Shown: one piece after another, positions 17,737 to 26,535 of the stretch | How positions within the stretch are numbered: the first letter of the stretch is position 1 | Layout of the letters: each line of letters begins with the position of its first letter | NCBI RefSeq assembly: GCF_016907715.1 | Contig: NZ_JAFBCM010000001.1 | Span: 7,417,420-7,481,419 of the forward strand | Length of the DNA: 64,000 bases | Source of the DNA: Tenggerimyces flavus | Lineage (GTDB): Bacteria; Actinomycetota; Actinomycetes; Propionibacteriales; Actinopolymorphaceae | Reading direction: 5' to 3' | Program-made: the position numbers and the translations under genes | Notes under the pieces: generated by a model | Databases searched by the model: none | Seen by the model: the letters and a program-made list of their open reading frames with translations, nothing else | Told to the model about the DNA's origin: nothing

Positions 17737-18674
17737 CAGGCACGCTCCTCACGCGCGGAGAACCGTCTCAGGTACAAACCCACAAGCACGGCGAGTACGA
17801 CTGCGAGAACGATCGCTTGGGCGGAGGCGGCACCGATGTTTCCGCGGGCGGTGAGGGCGTTGAAGACACGGACGCTGACGACTTCGGTTCCGGCTCCTCC
17901 GCCGGTCAGTAGGTAGATGTCGTCGAAGCTGTTGAAGGTCCAGATGAAGCGCAGCACCGACAGGACGGCGATAGTCGGCAACAACTGCGGCAACACGACG
18001 TGCCAGAAGCGCTGACTCGGTGTCGCGCCATCGACCCGCGCTGCCTCCTCCAGGGCGGCCGGCGCCGCGTGCAGCCGGGCCATCAGGAACAGAAAGGCGA
18101 ACGGAAACGATCGCCATGCCTCGAAGGTGATCACGGTCAGTAGAGCGGTCGGAACACTGAACTCGAGCCCCAGCAGCGACACCTCGCTGCTGACCTGGCT
18201 GAGGAACGCGATCGGCTCGTCCCATCCGAACAGTCGCGTTCCCCAATGGTTCACGATGCCGAACTGTGGGTTGAGCATCGTCCGCCACACGAACGTCGCC
18301 GCGACGACCGGAGCGACGTACGGGATGAGGATCGCCGCGCGAACAAACGTTCGCCCCCGGAACCTGTTCCGCAAGGCGAGGGCGCACACCAGGCCGAGCC
18401 CGATTGAGGAAGCCGTGCCGAGCACGGAGTACGTCAAGGTGGTCAGCAGCGAGGTCCAGAACCCCTGCGAGCTGAAGATGCCGTCGAAGTTCGCCAGCGT
18501 GTACTCGCCGAAGAAACCCGCGGAGCTCAGATCCAGGAGGCGCACGCGCTGGAACGCGAGGGCGATCGTCCACAGGATGGGGAGGACGACCATGGCGAGA
18601 ACGATGACGACCGTGGGCGAGATGAGAGCGAGCCCGGTGCGAGCGTCACTTTGGCGACGCGATCCGCGCGTCAT
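17736..18674 (-). CDS. Carbohydrate ABC transporter permease (MalF type), 312 aa
   Basis: ATG 18674 is chosen because it overlaps the stop of the binding-protein gene by 4 bp; longer upstream frames are antisense. Six helices (first LALISPTVVIVLAMVVLPIL) surround the EAA loop LEEAARVDGATPSQRFWHVV-LPQLLPTI. The C-terminus ends in basic residues. It is the middle gene of a binding protein, MalF, MalG operon on the minus strand. Substrate is unknown; the family takes up oligosaccharides or glycosides. Confidence 0.9.
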   Translation of the reverse strand: MTRGSRRQSDARTGLALISPTVVIVLAMVVLPILWTIALAFQRVRLLDLSSAGFFGEYTLANFDGIFSSQGFWTSLLTTLTYSVLGTASSIGLGLVCALALRNRFRGRTFVRAAILIPYVAPVVAATFVWRTMLNPQFGIVNHWGTRLFGWDEPIAFLSQVSSEVSLLGLEFSVPTALLTVITFEAWRSFPFAFLFLMARLHAAPAALEEAARVDGATPSQRFWHVVLPQLLPTIAVLSVLRFIWTFNSFDDIYLLTGGGAGTEVVSVRVFNALTARGNIGAASAQAIVLAVVLAVLVGLYLRRFSAREERA

Positions 18675-20065
18675 TGCAGGGATCCCTGGATGACACGGAG
18701 GGCCGCGGCAGCTTGTTCGGCCGCACCCGGCGCGTCGAGCCCCCCACCCGTCAGGTCCCCGATCGCCTGGGGAATTGGGAGTTCGCCGAGAGACGCGCCG
18801 ATCAGATTGCCCTGCCCTTGCGTGATGCCCCACCGCGAGAACGGCTCAGGGCTCCTCTTCAAGGTCTCCAATACCTCTGGAGGATAGAACTCGGAGAGCG
18901 GAGCCTTGGTATCCACGCCCGCGGGCAGCGTCTCCCACGCGTCGACGTAGGCCGTCGGATCGGTCGCAGTTCCCTTGCGTACAGGGAACTTGCCCTCAGG
19001 CGCGAAGCCTATCCAGTCGAGATACCCATCGCTCATCATGTAGGTCACGAACGCTCTTGCGTTGGTGGAAGTCTCCGCTGAGCGACCACCCGTGAACGCC
19101 CACGAGACCACTTCCCCGAACTGCGCCGGCTCGTCCCCGTCCGGGCCTCTCACCGCGGGCACGATGCCGGTGTTCTTCGCAAGGAAGGCCGGATCGCTCC
19201 GGCACTCCGGGCAACTCGGTTTTGCGTCGTTACGCAAACCTGCCATCTCGTCGAGCACGAACGACGACCAGACGAACATCGCTGCCTGGCCCGCGAAGTA
19301 TGCGGCGCGCACGGTGTCGACGTCCTGGGTACCCGGCGTGGAGGCGGAGCTGATGAGCTCTTCATAGAAGGCAAACGCGTTCACGCAATTCGTGCTGTCG
19401 ATCGTGATCCGGCCGGTGTCGTCGACCAGGTCGCAGCCGTTGCCGAGAGCCAGATGCTCGAAAGTCTGCTGGGTGAAGGCGTCGCCGGGCGTCGTAGCGC
19501 CCACGAATCCAGCCATCGAGTCCGAATCGAGTGCCTTCGCCGCGCTCAGGATCTCCTCGTACGTCTCGGGGGCGTCCAAACCTGCCTTCTCGAACAAGTC
19601 CTTCCGGTACATCAGCAACTGCGCCCACGCCTCGCTCGGGACGGACAGCTGCCGGTCGTCCTCCCTAGTGAGTTCGAGCGCCCGCGGCGAGAAGGTCTCG
19701 ACCCCGAGGTCGCGTACGACGTCGGCGGCAGCCGCGGCGTCGAGGAGGTCGTTGGCGGCAAGGGTGCGGATCGCAGCCAGGGACAACGAACCCATGACGT
19801 CGGGGAGGTCGCCTGCCGCAGCCGACGAGATGAGCACCTGGTTGAACTGATCCTCCGCGACGCCGACCAGCTCTACCTCGACCCCTGTCTCATCGCTGAA
19901 GTCCGCGATGATCGCCTCCGTAGCGGCCACACGGTCGGGAAGGGTGTCCGTCGTCCACACCGTGAGAACTCCGTCGTCGGGCGACCGACTTCCACCACAG
20001 GCCGCGAGGGCCGCGAGCAGGACACCCGCCGACGCTGCTGCCAACCAGCTCCTCCGGATCCGCAT
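18671..20065 (-). CDS. Extracellular sugar-binding lipoprotein of an ABC importer, 464 aa
   Basis: A signal peptide with lipobox LAAC (Cys23) is followed by the family-1 binding protein pattern: VLTVWTTDTLPDRVAATEAI, DLPDVMGSLSLAAIRTLAAN, and WAQLLMYRKDLFEKAGLDAP near residue 145. Cysteines in CDLV..NC and SCPEC may form disulfides. It is first in the operon and is followed with overlaps by two permeases. No regulator gene remains next to it; the DNA upstream consists of relics. Its substrate cannot be deduced. Confidence 0.9.
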   Translation of the reverse strand: MRIRRSWLAAASAGVLLAALAACGGSRSPDDGVLTVWTTDTLPDRVAATEAIIADFSDETGVEVELVGVAEDQFNQVLISSAAAGDLPDVMGSLSLAAIRTLAANDLLDAAAAADVVRDLGVETFSPRALELTREDDRQLSVPSEAWAQLLMYRKDLFEKAGLDAPETYEEILSAAKALDSDSMAGFVGATTPGDAFTQQTFEHLALGNGCDLVDDTGRITIDSTNCVNAFAFYEELISSASTPGTQDVDTVRAAYFAGQAAMFVWSSFVLDEMAGLRNDAKPSCPECRSDPAFLAKNTGIVPAVRGPDGDEPAQFGEVVSWAFTGGRSAETSTNARAFVTYMMSDGYLDWIGFAPEGKFPVRKGTATDPTAYVDAWETLPAGVDTKAPLSEFYPPEVLETLKRSPEPFSRWGITQGQGNLIGASLGELPIPQAIGDLTGGGLDAPGAAEQAAAALRVIQGSLQ

Positions 20066-20296
20066 GAGGCGACCCCTACGTGTCGTGACGAAGGCTCAAG
20101 AACGCACCATATGCGGATCTGCTCTGGTTGGACAGGACCTGTCGGCGTCCACGCACCGTTGACAGAACGGTCGGGCGGATCTGACAAAGCGCTAGCTCAC
20201 AGCAGACGGCTGGCAGGCACTGTGCTCCGTCCGATGTCGATCCGCAGGCCGCCCACCTAGGTTGTACCGGGTGGATCGGTCCCTTCGTGTACGGGA

Positions 20297-20473
20297 GTTG
20301 CCGAAGCGTTGGTCCCCGTCTTGGCCAACTGGGCGCGAGACGGCCATCCGCGCCTGGTGCTCTGGATAGATGACGTGACCCCACGCGCCGTGGCGTTCTA
20401 TTGGAGGACGGGTTTCGTCGCGAACCGGTCAGGGCCAGGACGCCCGCGGACGACGCTGGAACTCTGCAGATGA
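20297..20473 (+). pseudogene. GNAT acetyltransferase C-terminal fragment
   Basis: About 58 residues read LVPVLANWARDGHPRLVLWI, DDVTPRAVAFYWRTGFVANR, then a stop at 20471-20473. The N-x-x-A-x-x-F-Y-x-x-x-G-F arrangement is the usual end of a GNAT fold (strand 5 and helix 4). The acetyl-CoA binding motif and N-terminus are missing. Confidence 0.55.
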
Positions 20474-20536
20474 TGGCGCTGACACTTTGAGTGGTGTCGA
20501 TAGGGGCTTCATCCGGCGGTATGACCCTAGCGACGT

Positions 20537-20720
20537 TTACGCCAAGGGGGGCACCTGGCTGAGCAGGGTCCACATCCGGCTTTCGATGTCATAACCGGCA
20601 CGGCTGGCGATCTCTGCGACTCGATCAGGTGATCCGTCGGCCGACTTGAGGTTAGCGAGGTATAGAGCCGCCGGCCGCTCAAGGTGATGAAGATCGGGCC
20701 GCTCGGCTTCTCGCCGACGT
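20537..20720 (-). pseudogene. Unidentified C-terminal coding remnant
   Basis: The minus strand has a frame ending in TAA at 20537-20539 that reads DLHHLERPAALYLANLKSAD and GSPDRVAEIASRAGYDIESR-MWTLLSQ. It has protein-like composition and amphipathic helices but no recognised family and no start. It is listed because it looks more like real protein than the other frames here. Confidence 0.3.
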
Positions 20721-20875
20721 TAGGCAGTCGACCGCCCGCCCGGTGGCCCCCGCGGCCCGCGCCGCTCCCCGGTGGCGAAACTCTCGGCGGAGAATGCCGT
20801 CATGCATCTGCTCGGCCTCGGGTTCCGCGCCAACGGCACCACCGTGGGAGTCGTAGTCGCTGACGGGCATCGGCG

Positions 20876-21130
20876 AACTCGAGCTCGCCGCCGCGTTCGA
20901 ACCGTACCCGGAGGCCAAGGCCGTACGGACATTGGCGATCGCAGCCAGCGACAGCATCCGCTCACGCCACGGCCTGACCTTCGTCCCGCGCGCCGAGCTC
21001 GCTGGCGTGGCAGGCAGCGTCGACCGCCTCGTGGTGCCCGCGTATGGCGTTGTTGGCCGGTGCGCGTGCGCTTGTGCGGTCGGCTCACCGACGTTCCTGA
21101 CGAGATCGCCAACAGCAGAAGGGAGGAACC
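20876..21130 (+). pseudogene. DJ-1/PfpI or GlxA-like protein fragment
   Basis: One frame reads ELAAAFEPYPEAKAVRTLAI, AASDSIRSRHGLTFVPRAEL and AGSVDRLVVP. SRHGLTFVPRxxL followed by a DRLVVPG-like strand is typical of the first half of DJ-1/PfpI domains found in GlxA-type regulators. The catalytic cysteine region and all later parts are missing. Confidence 0.45.
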
Positions 21131-21141
21131 TACGTGCAAGC

Positions 21142-21480
21142 CAGCACGAGGTCGTCGTTGTCGGTGGTGGCCAAGCTGGATTGGTGGTGGGCTACCACCT
21201 GCGCCAGGCAGGCGTCGACTTCGCTATCGCCGACGTGGCTGTCACGCTGGCTCAGTACGCGAGCCTGCCGAGAACGCCGTTCCCCGCCGAGCCCGGCACT
21301 GTCCGGCGAAGGGTGACGTCGCCGGCTATCTGGTCGCCTACGTCGAACGGTTCGATCGTCCAGTGCCCGCTCGACTCGCGGGTCGCCGCAATCGAGCGCA
21401 ATGGCGGGTTCGTCTTGAAGCTGACCTCCGGGGATCGGATCAGCACACGGCGTCGCTGCGTTATCGGCGGCTACCCTCGA
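21142..21480 (+). pseudogene. FAD-dependent monooxygenase N-terminal relic, frameshifted
   Basis: The segment SQHEVVVVGGGQAGLVVGYH is a Rossmann FAD-binding motif (GGGQAGL). Further pieces in other frames are SLPRTPFPAEPGT, AKGDVAGYLVAYVERFDRPV and CPLDSRVAAIERNGGFVLKL, which fit the CzcO/flavin-monooxygenase order. The sequence between ADVAV and the LPRTPFP block is shorter than expected, and frame changes break it. The NADPH-binding half is absent. Confidence 0.6.
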
Positions 21481-21603
21481 GGCCGGCTCCAGCCTCGCAT
21501 GCCCGATCGCGGGCTCGGGCTTCTTCTCGGCGTCCTCGCGATCGGCCTCGCCTCGCCTACCTGATCCAGGTCGCCGCCTCTTGATAACCCGACGTCGCCC
21601 CCA

Positions 21604-21960
21604 ATGTCAGATGCCGCGCCGAGGGCGTACGACACCGCCGCTGCTGATCCGGCCAAGCCGGTCTGGGAGACGCCGGTCGGCTACCTGCCCGGCGAGAGCC
21701 CGGTGGACGACCGCTGGAAGATCGCGGCGGGCTGCACGGACGCGGGCGCGGGGTCGCCGGCGATGCACACGCTGGCGTCGGAGTCGGTGGTGTACGCGGG
21801 AACGTGGGACGGCAGATTGCTCGCGCTGGACCGCGTTTCTGGGCGCATACTGGCCTCGCACGACCTCGGCGGCAGCGTCGCCTCAGCCCTGTCCGTGAGC
21901 GGCGACTGGGTACTGGCCCTGTCCGACGACGGGACGGTGCACGCGTTCGCGAAGCGGTGA
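21604..21960 (+). CDS. PQQ-like beta-propeller protein, probably a C-terminal piece, 118 aa
   Basis: Residues 45-118 form two propeller blades: [25 protein letters not shown] and [24 protein letters not shown]. Such blades normally occur in sets of seven or eight in proteins of 350 or more residues, so this is likely the end of a longer gene whose front was lost in the decayed DNA upstream. The start ATG 21604 is the only one that gives the open frame. A lipoprotein gene begins 18 bp after its stop. Confidence 0.5.
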   Translation: MSDAAPRAYDTAAADPAKPVWETPVGYLPGESPVDDRWKIAAGCTDAGAGSPAMHTLASESVVYAGTWDGRLLALDRVSGRILASHDLGGSVASALSVSGDWVLALSDDGTVHAFAKR

Positions 21961-21978
21961 GCCGACGGGGAGGTCGGG

Positions 21979-22425
21979 ATGCGACGAGTCGCCATCGGAG
22001 TGCTGGTAGCCGGCCTCCTGCTCGCCAGTGGCTGTGCGGGACCGCGTGCCTTCGAACGTGACGGCATCCACCTCCTCGTCGGCCCGTCCAGCGGCATGGG
22101 CCGGCAGGCGTTGATCAGCGGCAAGCTCCACGTCGGCGAGGGTGGCTGCGTGGGACTGACCAAGGACGGAAAGAGCAGCGCCCTCATCATCTGGCCCGCC
22201 GGGACCACGCTCTCCGACGCCGACCCGGTGGCCATCCACATCCCGGGCGTAGGGCGCATCGGCCTCGGTGAGGTGATCAGCGCGGGCGGCGGTGATCCCG
22301 GTCCGAACGAGGTCCTGCCCGCCATCCCCGACGAATGCGACGCGCGCTCTATCTCCGTCATCGACGGAGCCCGCTGGGTCCGGCGCGGTCCCGCGGAGCT
22401 CGCGGATCCAGGTCGAGGCGCATGA
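21979..22425 (+). CDS. Lipoprotein of unknown function, 148 aa
   Basis: The N-terminus MRRVAIGVLVAGLLLASGC has a clean lipobox (ASGC, Cys19). The mature domain has strands around ALISGKLHVGEGGCVGLTKD and SALIIWPAGTTLSD, with a Gly-rich end. It follows the propeller fragment closely, and its 3' end overlaps the opposing acetyltransferase gene by 68 bp. No domain was recognised. It is likely anchored on the outer face of the membrane. Confidence 0.65.
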   Translation: MRRVAIGVLVAGLLLASGCAGPRAFERDGIHLLVGPSSGMGRQALISGKLHVGEGGCVGLTKDGKSSALIIWPAGTTLSDADPVAIHIPGVGRIGLGEVISAGGGDPGPNEVLPAIPDECDARSISVIDGARWVRRGPAELADPGRGA

Positions 22426-23140
22426 CGACGAAGGTCCACGGGTAGCGGGGGTCGTCCGAGCTGCGTTTCTCGTCCAGGCCGACGACCTCGAAGCCGAGCT
22501 TCTCGAACATCGACATGGTGCCCATGTGCGCCATGGTCTTGTTGCTCGTCTGGCAGGCGTTCGCCTTGCCGATGCCGGGCAGCTCGCGGCTGGGCCAGTT
22601 GTCCGCGATGTACTCCGCCACCTCGGCCGACCGCCAGCCGAACGTCCTCCGGAGCTTCGGCAGCATCGGGTCGTAGTGCGGGAACACCATCGGCGACGAC
22701 TCGATCCGCCCACCGCCCCGCTTCTCGATCGCGGCCACCGCAGCGGCCAGCGCACGGGTCGCCACGCCCTGCCGCCGGTAGTCCATCCGCGTGGTGAAGC
22801 AGTTGATCTTCCACACCTCTCCGGACCGGCCGTACTGGCACCAGCCGACCGGCTCGCCGTCGGCGTACACGAGGATGCCGTCGGCCTTCTTCTGCTTCAC
22901 CAGCTCCGTCACGACGGCGAGCTCTCGCGCCCGCCGCAGCTCCTGGTGCGGGAAGCGCTTGCGCGACCGGTCGGGCGCCCCCAGGATCGCGGCCCGTTCC
23001 CTGGCCGTCCCCGCTACCGGCTGAGGCAGGTGCTTGCCGAGGAAGTAGAGCGTGCACGCGCACCCGTGGACGTTCGCGAAGAACTCCCCGAAGTCCTCCA
23101 GCGTGCGCGTCGAGAGCTCGCGGTTCGTGAACCGAGCCAT
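22358..23140 (-). CDS. GNAT-family N-acetyltransferase, 260 aa
   Basis: The start ATG 23140 shares a base with the stop of the glyoxalase gene (TGATG). The central part shows the GNAT acetyl-CoA site: VYADGEPVGWCQYGR, then KINCFTTRMDYRRQGVATRA-LAAAVAAI (motif A, R/Q-x-x-G-x-G/A type). A C-terminal FEKLGFEVVGLDEKRS follows. The N-terminal 60 residues with CACTLYFLGKHLP are an extension shared with other actinobacterial members. The substrate is unknown. It is co-transcribed with the VOC protein. Confidence 0.8.
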   Translation of the reverse strand: MARFTNRELSTRTLEDFGEFFANVHGCACTLYFLGKHLPQPVAGTARERAAILGAPDRSRKRFPHQELRRARELAVVTELVKQKKADGILVYADGEPVGWCQYGRSGEVWKINCFTTRMDYRRQGVATRALAAAVAAIEKRGGGRIESSPMVFPHYDPMLPKLRRTFGWRSAEVAEYIADNWPSRELPGIGKANACQTSNKTMAHMGTMSMFEKLGFEVVGLDEKRSSDDPRYPWTFVVMRLDLDPRAPRDRAGPSGLRR

Positions 23141-23526
23141 CAGCACAGGCAGAACGGATGGCCGTGGGGGTCGAGCATCACCCTGACGTGTTCCTGTGGC
23201 TGGTACTCCGCCAGCGTCGCGCCGGCCTCGACCGCCCACTTCACCCCTGCGTCCAGGTCTTCGACGCCGATGTCGAGGTGGATCGTCGCGGCCTGTTCGC
23301 CGGCCCGGCTTGGCCACACCGGTCGTACGTACTCCTGGTCCGACTCGACGTTGATCGTGAATCCGGCCTCGCCCTCGGGCGGACGCAGCTGCGCCCAGCC
23401 GCCCTTGGGCCCCTCGGCGGCGATCGGCCAGCCCAACAGCCGGTGGTAGAACTCGGCCAGCTCCCGCGCCCGGTCGGTCTCTGAGGTGACGGTGACGGCT
23501 CCGACACCGAATCGTGGTCTCTCCAT
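23140..23526 (-). CDS. VOC-superfamily (glyoxalase/bleomycin-resistance-like) protein, 128 aa
   Basis: The protein follows the betaalphabetabetabeta VOC pattern: VTVTSETDRARELAEFYHRL-LGWP, later ATIHLDIGVEDLDAGVKWAV and VRVMLDPHGHPFCLC. D-P-x-G-H-P-F is the usual last metal-side strand. The ATG at 23526 is preferred; an in-frame ATG at 23535 adds three residues. It is the first gene of a two-gene unit with a GNAT enzyme, read away from the WYL regulator at 23590. The 60-bp gap between them likely holds both promoters. Confidence 0.8.
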   Translation of the reverse strand: MERPRFGVGAVTVTSETDRARELAEFYHRLLGWPIAAEGPKGGWAQLRPPEGEAGFTINVESDQEYVRPVWPSRAGEQAATIHLDIGVEDLDAGVKWAVEAGATLAEYQPQEHVRVMLDPHGHPFCLC

Positions 23527-23589
23527 GACGGCCATCCTCGTCCCTCGTATGGGACATCTTGTGTCCCCTACGACCGGCACAATGGGCGC

Positions 23590-24537
23590 ATGCGTGCCGA
23601 TCGGCTGCTCCGCATCGTCTTCCGACTGCAGGGCCGAGGCGTGGTGTCCGCGTCGACGCTCGCCCGCGAGCTGGAGGTCTCGGCCCGGACGATCCGGCGC
23701 GACATGATCGCGCTCTCCGCCGCCGGCGTCCCGGTCTACTCGACCCGCGGCGGCGCGGGCGGGTGGGCGCTCGTGCAGGACTACCGCACGAGCCTGACTG
23801 GTCTGTCCACCACCGAGGCGCTCGCCACCATCGTCGGAAGGCCGCGCGGCATCCTCGCCGACCTCGGCCTGGACGAGCCGGGCGAGGACCTGATCCTCAA
23901 GCTGCTGGCCGCGGTCGCCCCCGCCGCGCGGGAGCACGCCGAACACGCGCGACAGCGGATCCACATCGACCCGACCCGCTACTGGGACACGGTCGCGAAC
24001 GACCCGCTGCCCCTCCTGCCCCCGCTGCTCGCGGCGATCTGGGACGACCGGGTCGTCGAGCTGGAGTACGGCCTCGGGCACCGGTCGACTCGGGTCGCGC
24101 CGTACGGGCTGGTGCGCAAGGGCACCCGCTGGTACCTCGTCGGTCAGGCCGACGGCAAGCTCCGGCTGTACCGGGTGTCCCGGATCCACGAGCTGGCGAC
24201 GACCGAGGAGACGTTCGAACGCCCCGACGGCTTCGACCTCGCGAGCCACTGGGAGCAGTCCCAGGACGAGTACGCGCGACGGTTCGGCTCGTACCGGATC
24301 CGACTCAAGCTGCGCGGCGACGCGCTGGTCCGAGCCGGCTGGGCGTACGCCAGGAGCAAGAGGTTCGCCGACCCCGACGAGGACGGCTGGGTCGAGGCCG
24401 AGTTCGACACCGAGGACTACGACAGCGCCATCGGCCTCGTCGGCTCCCTCGGCGCCGACCTGATCGTCGAAGAGCCCGACCACGTACGCGAAGTCCTCAT
24501 CGAAAACGCGCGACGCCAGCTCGAGCTCAACCGCTGA
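23590..24537 (+). CDS. WYL-domain transcriptional regulator with N-terminal HTH, 315 aa
   Basis: Residues 1-60 form an HTH_11/DeoR-like wing (LARELEVSARTIRRDMIALS then VYSTRGGAGGWAL). The WYL domain lies around residues 150-215 (VELEYGLGHRSTRVAPYGLV, KGTRWYLVGQADGKLRLYRV). A C-terminal extension follows and ends in ENARRQLELNR. WYL domains sense small ligands or nucleic acid ends. It is divergent from the VOC-GNAT pair, which it probably controls. Its stop overlaps the opposing vWA gene by 11 bp. Confidence 0.85.
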   Translation: MRADRLLRIVFRLQGRGVVSASTLARELEVSARTIRRDMIALSAAGVPVYSTRGGAGGWALVQDYRTSLTGLSTTEALATIVGRPRGILADLGLDEPGEDLILKLLAAVAPAAREHAEHARQRIHIDPTRYWDTVANDPLPLLPPLLAAIWDDRVVELEYGLGHRSTRVAPYGLVRKGTRWYLVGQADGKLRLYRVSRIHELATTEETFERPDGFDLASHWEQSQDEYARRFGSYRIRLKLRGDALVRAGWAYARSKRFADPDEDGWVEAEFDTEDYDSAIGLVGSLGADLIVEEPDHVREVLIENARRQLELNR

Positions 24538-26413
24538 GCGCGTCGCTCCCGCCGCGGCGGCGCAGGAACAGGAAGACCGCGGCCGCGACCGCCGCCAGGC
24601 CGACTCCGCCGAGGATCAGGCTGAGGCCGGACAGGCCGCCGCCTTCCCCGCCCTCGCCGGACGACGCTTTGCTGTCCGTACGGTCGCCGGTCGGCGTCAC
24701 CTCCGGCGTGGCACCCGAGGTTGCGCTCGGGGTCGCCTCCGGCGTCGCGCTGGGCGACCCGTCGATCGGCACCTCGGTGAACACCGGCTCGCCCCCGGGG
24801 GTGCCACTGGTGGCGACGTCGAGCTCGAACGGCACCGCGACCGAGGCGTTCCGCGGGGAGTCCTGCAGGTAGACGGTCACGAAGTACGCGCCGCCAAGAG
24901 CGGGACCGGCGTGCGAAGCGCTGCCGAGCCGTGGAAACGCGATCGTCCCGGTCGTCGAGGCGAGCTCGGTCGAGCCGTCGGTGAGCAGCAGCCGGTCCCT
25001 GCTGGTCACCGGACTGGTGAAGGCCGCGCTGGCCGGTGCCCGGCTCGGCGCGAACAGTTCCACGATCGTGTGCGCGTCCTCAGCCGCTGCCGCACTGCCG
25101 CCGCGCAAGGCCGGAAAGCCCACCGCCGCGTCGACCTGCTGGCCCCAGGTCGCGTCGACCGCGAAGGTCAGCGTCTCCCCGGGCACGATCGTGCCCTGGT
25201 AGCTGCCGGCCCCGATCGACTCGGCGTCGGCGAACGAGGTGCCTCCGGTGACCGCCTTGCGCGAGCCGTTCGGCGGCGGGGTCCAGGTGTTCGGGTTCGC
25301 AGGGGCGGTCAGGGTCTCCGGGTCGGTCACCTCGGGCACCTCGGTCACCCGGATCTCCAGCGCAGCGCCGTCGGAGTCGGTCCCGCGGTACGTGACAGCG
25401 AGGACCAGCTCTGAACTGGTCAGGCACTCCTCCTGCTGGGTGTACGGCGAGGCGCTGGCCGCCGTGGACAGCAGCTTGCCGTTGCCCGCGACCCCGGTCT
25501 TGAAGGCGCACCTGGTGCCGCTCGGCGTGGTCAACTCGACATCGACGAAGTCGCCGCCGGACTGGCTGGCTCGGTACGCCGCGCTGGCGACCACGGACGA
25601 GTTCAGCAGCGCGCGCTTGATCAGGTAGTGCTTGGCGGGCGTCGCCGCGTCGACAGCGTCCAGCCAGTCTCCGGGAGCGATCTCCGGCGCGCCCTCGGGT
25701 GTGGCGGTGCCCGTGACCGGCCGGCCGACCGGGACGTACGGACGGGCGGCTCGCTTGGCGACCGCACTCAGCGAGTCGGCGAGCTCCTGGCTGCTGTCGA
25801 CGTCGTAGTACACGCCGCCACCGGCGCGCGCGACACACTGCAGGTCCTTGCGAGCGGCGGCGTTGACGCTGAGGCCGACCACGTCGATGCGGACCTCGAT
25901 GCCCTGCTTGCGGAGTTCCTTGGCGACGAGGCACGGGTCGGGAGCACAGGTCGGCTCACCGTCGGAGACCAGGATGATGGTGCGCCGGCCCTCTCCGCCG
26001 ACGTCCTTGCCCGCTTCCCGCAGCGCGTAGCCGGTCGGCGTCTCGCCGTACGGCTGGTACGCGCCGATCGCGCTCAGCAGTGCCGCTCGGTTGCCCGTGG
26101 CGGGCTTCACGACCAGCTGCGAGTCGGTGCAGGCGCCGGGGTCCTTCCGGGCGAACACCTTCGCGCCGTACACCCTCAAGCCCACGGCCTGGTCGTCCGG
26201 CAGCTGCTCGACGACCTGGCGCAGCGCCTTCTTGGCCGCCTGGATCCGGGTCTCGCCGCCGCCGGCCGGCTCCTTCATCGAGCCCGACGAGTCGAGCACC
26301 AGCAGGACCCTGCCGGGCTGGTCGTCGGCTCTGCTCTCCCCCGCACCGAGAAGGGTGGCGAACGCCGCGAGCAGCACGGCCACCACACCGATGCGCCCCA
26401 CTCGAGTCACCAT
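24527..26413 (-). CDS. Secreted, membrane-anchored vWA-domain protein, 628 aa
   Basis: A signal peptide (VVAVLLAAFATLLGAGESRA) is followed at once by a von Willebrand A domain with a complete MIDAS start, D41-S-S43-G-S45. Later come RTIILVSDGEPTCAPDPCLV and a domain end near residue 215. The middle part is beta-rich with cysteines. A low-complexity linker (ATPEATPSATSGATPEVTPT) leads to a C-terminal helix LSLILGGVGLAAVAAAVFLF with RRRGG, so the protein faces outward, held by one helix. It is divergent from an HTH gene and a Ser/Thr kinase across a perfect palindrome (26437-26456). A signalling role with those genes is inferred. Confidence 0.8.
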   Translation of the reverse strand: MVTRVGRIGVVAVLLAAFATLLGAGESRADDQPGRVLLVLDSSGSMKEPAGGGETRIQAAKKALRQVVEQLPDDQAVGLRVYGAKVFARKDPGACTDSQLVVKPATGNRAALLSAIGAYQPYGETPTGYALREAGKDVGGEGRRTIILVSDGEPTCAPDPCLVAKELRKQGIEVRIDVVGLSVNAAARKDLQCVARAGGGVYYDVDSSQELADSLSAVAKRAARPYVPVGRPVTGTATPEGAPEIAPGDWLDAVDAATPAKHYLIKRALLNSSVVASAAYRASQSGGDFVDVELTTPSGTRCAFKTGVAGNGKLLSTAASASPYTQQEECLTSSELVLAVTYRGTDSDGAALEIRVTEVPEVTDPETLTAPANPNTWTPPPNGSRKAVTGGTSFADAESIGAGSYQGTIVPGETLTFAVDATWGQQVDAAVGFPALRGGSAAAAEDAHTIVELFAPSRAPASAAFTSPVTSRDRLLLTDGSTELASTTGTIAFPRLGSASHAGPALGGAYFVTVYLQDSPRNASVAVPFELDVATSGTPGGEPVFTEVPIDGSPSATPEATPSATSGATPEVTPTGDRTDSKASSGEGGEGGGLSGLSLILGGVGLAAVAAAVFLFLRRRGGSDALSG

Positions 26414-26436
26414 GCCCGCACTCCCACCTGGACGAG

Positions 26437-26456
26437 ACGTTTACGTTTGTAAACGT
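26437..26456. promoter_or_regulatory. Perfect 8+8 bp palindrome between divergent vWA and HTH genes
   Basis: ACGTTTAC-GTTT-GTAAACGT is a fully paired inverted repeat, AT-richer than its surroundings. It sits 24 bp upstream of the vWA start and 80 bp upstream of the HTH gene. The position suits an operator bound by the HTH protein or another repressor and controlling both directions. Confidence 0.6.
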
Positions 26457-26535
26457 AGACGTGTGTATGCCATGAGTCAAGACTCCCGATTCGGCGTAGG
26501 ATGATTCACTACTGGAAAGCTCCCGGAGGTGACCG

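Noticed and set aside
16810-20065. Sugar importer judged incomplete for lack of an ATPase gene
   Set aside because: Actinomycete carbohydrate importers commonly share an unlinked MsiK-type ATPase, so the three-gene operon is complete as it stands.
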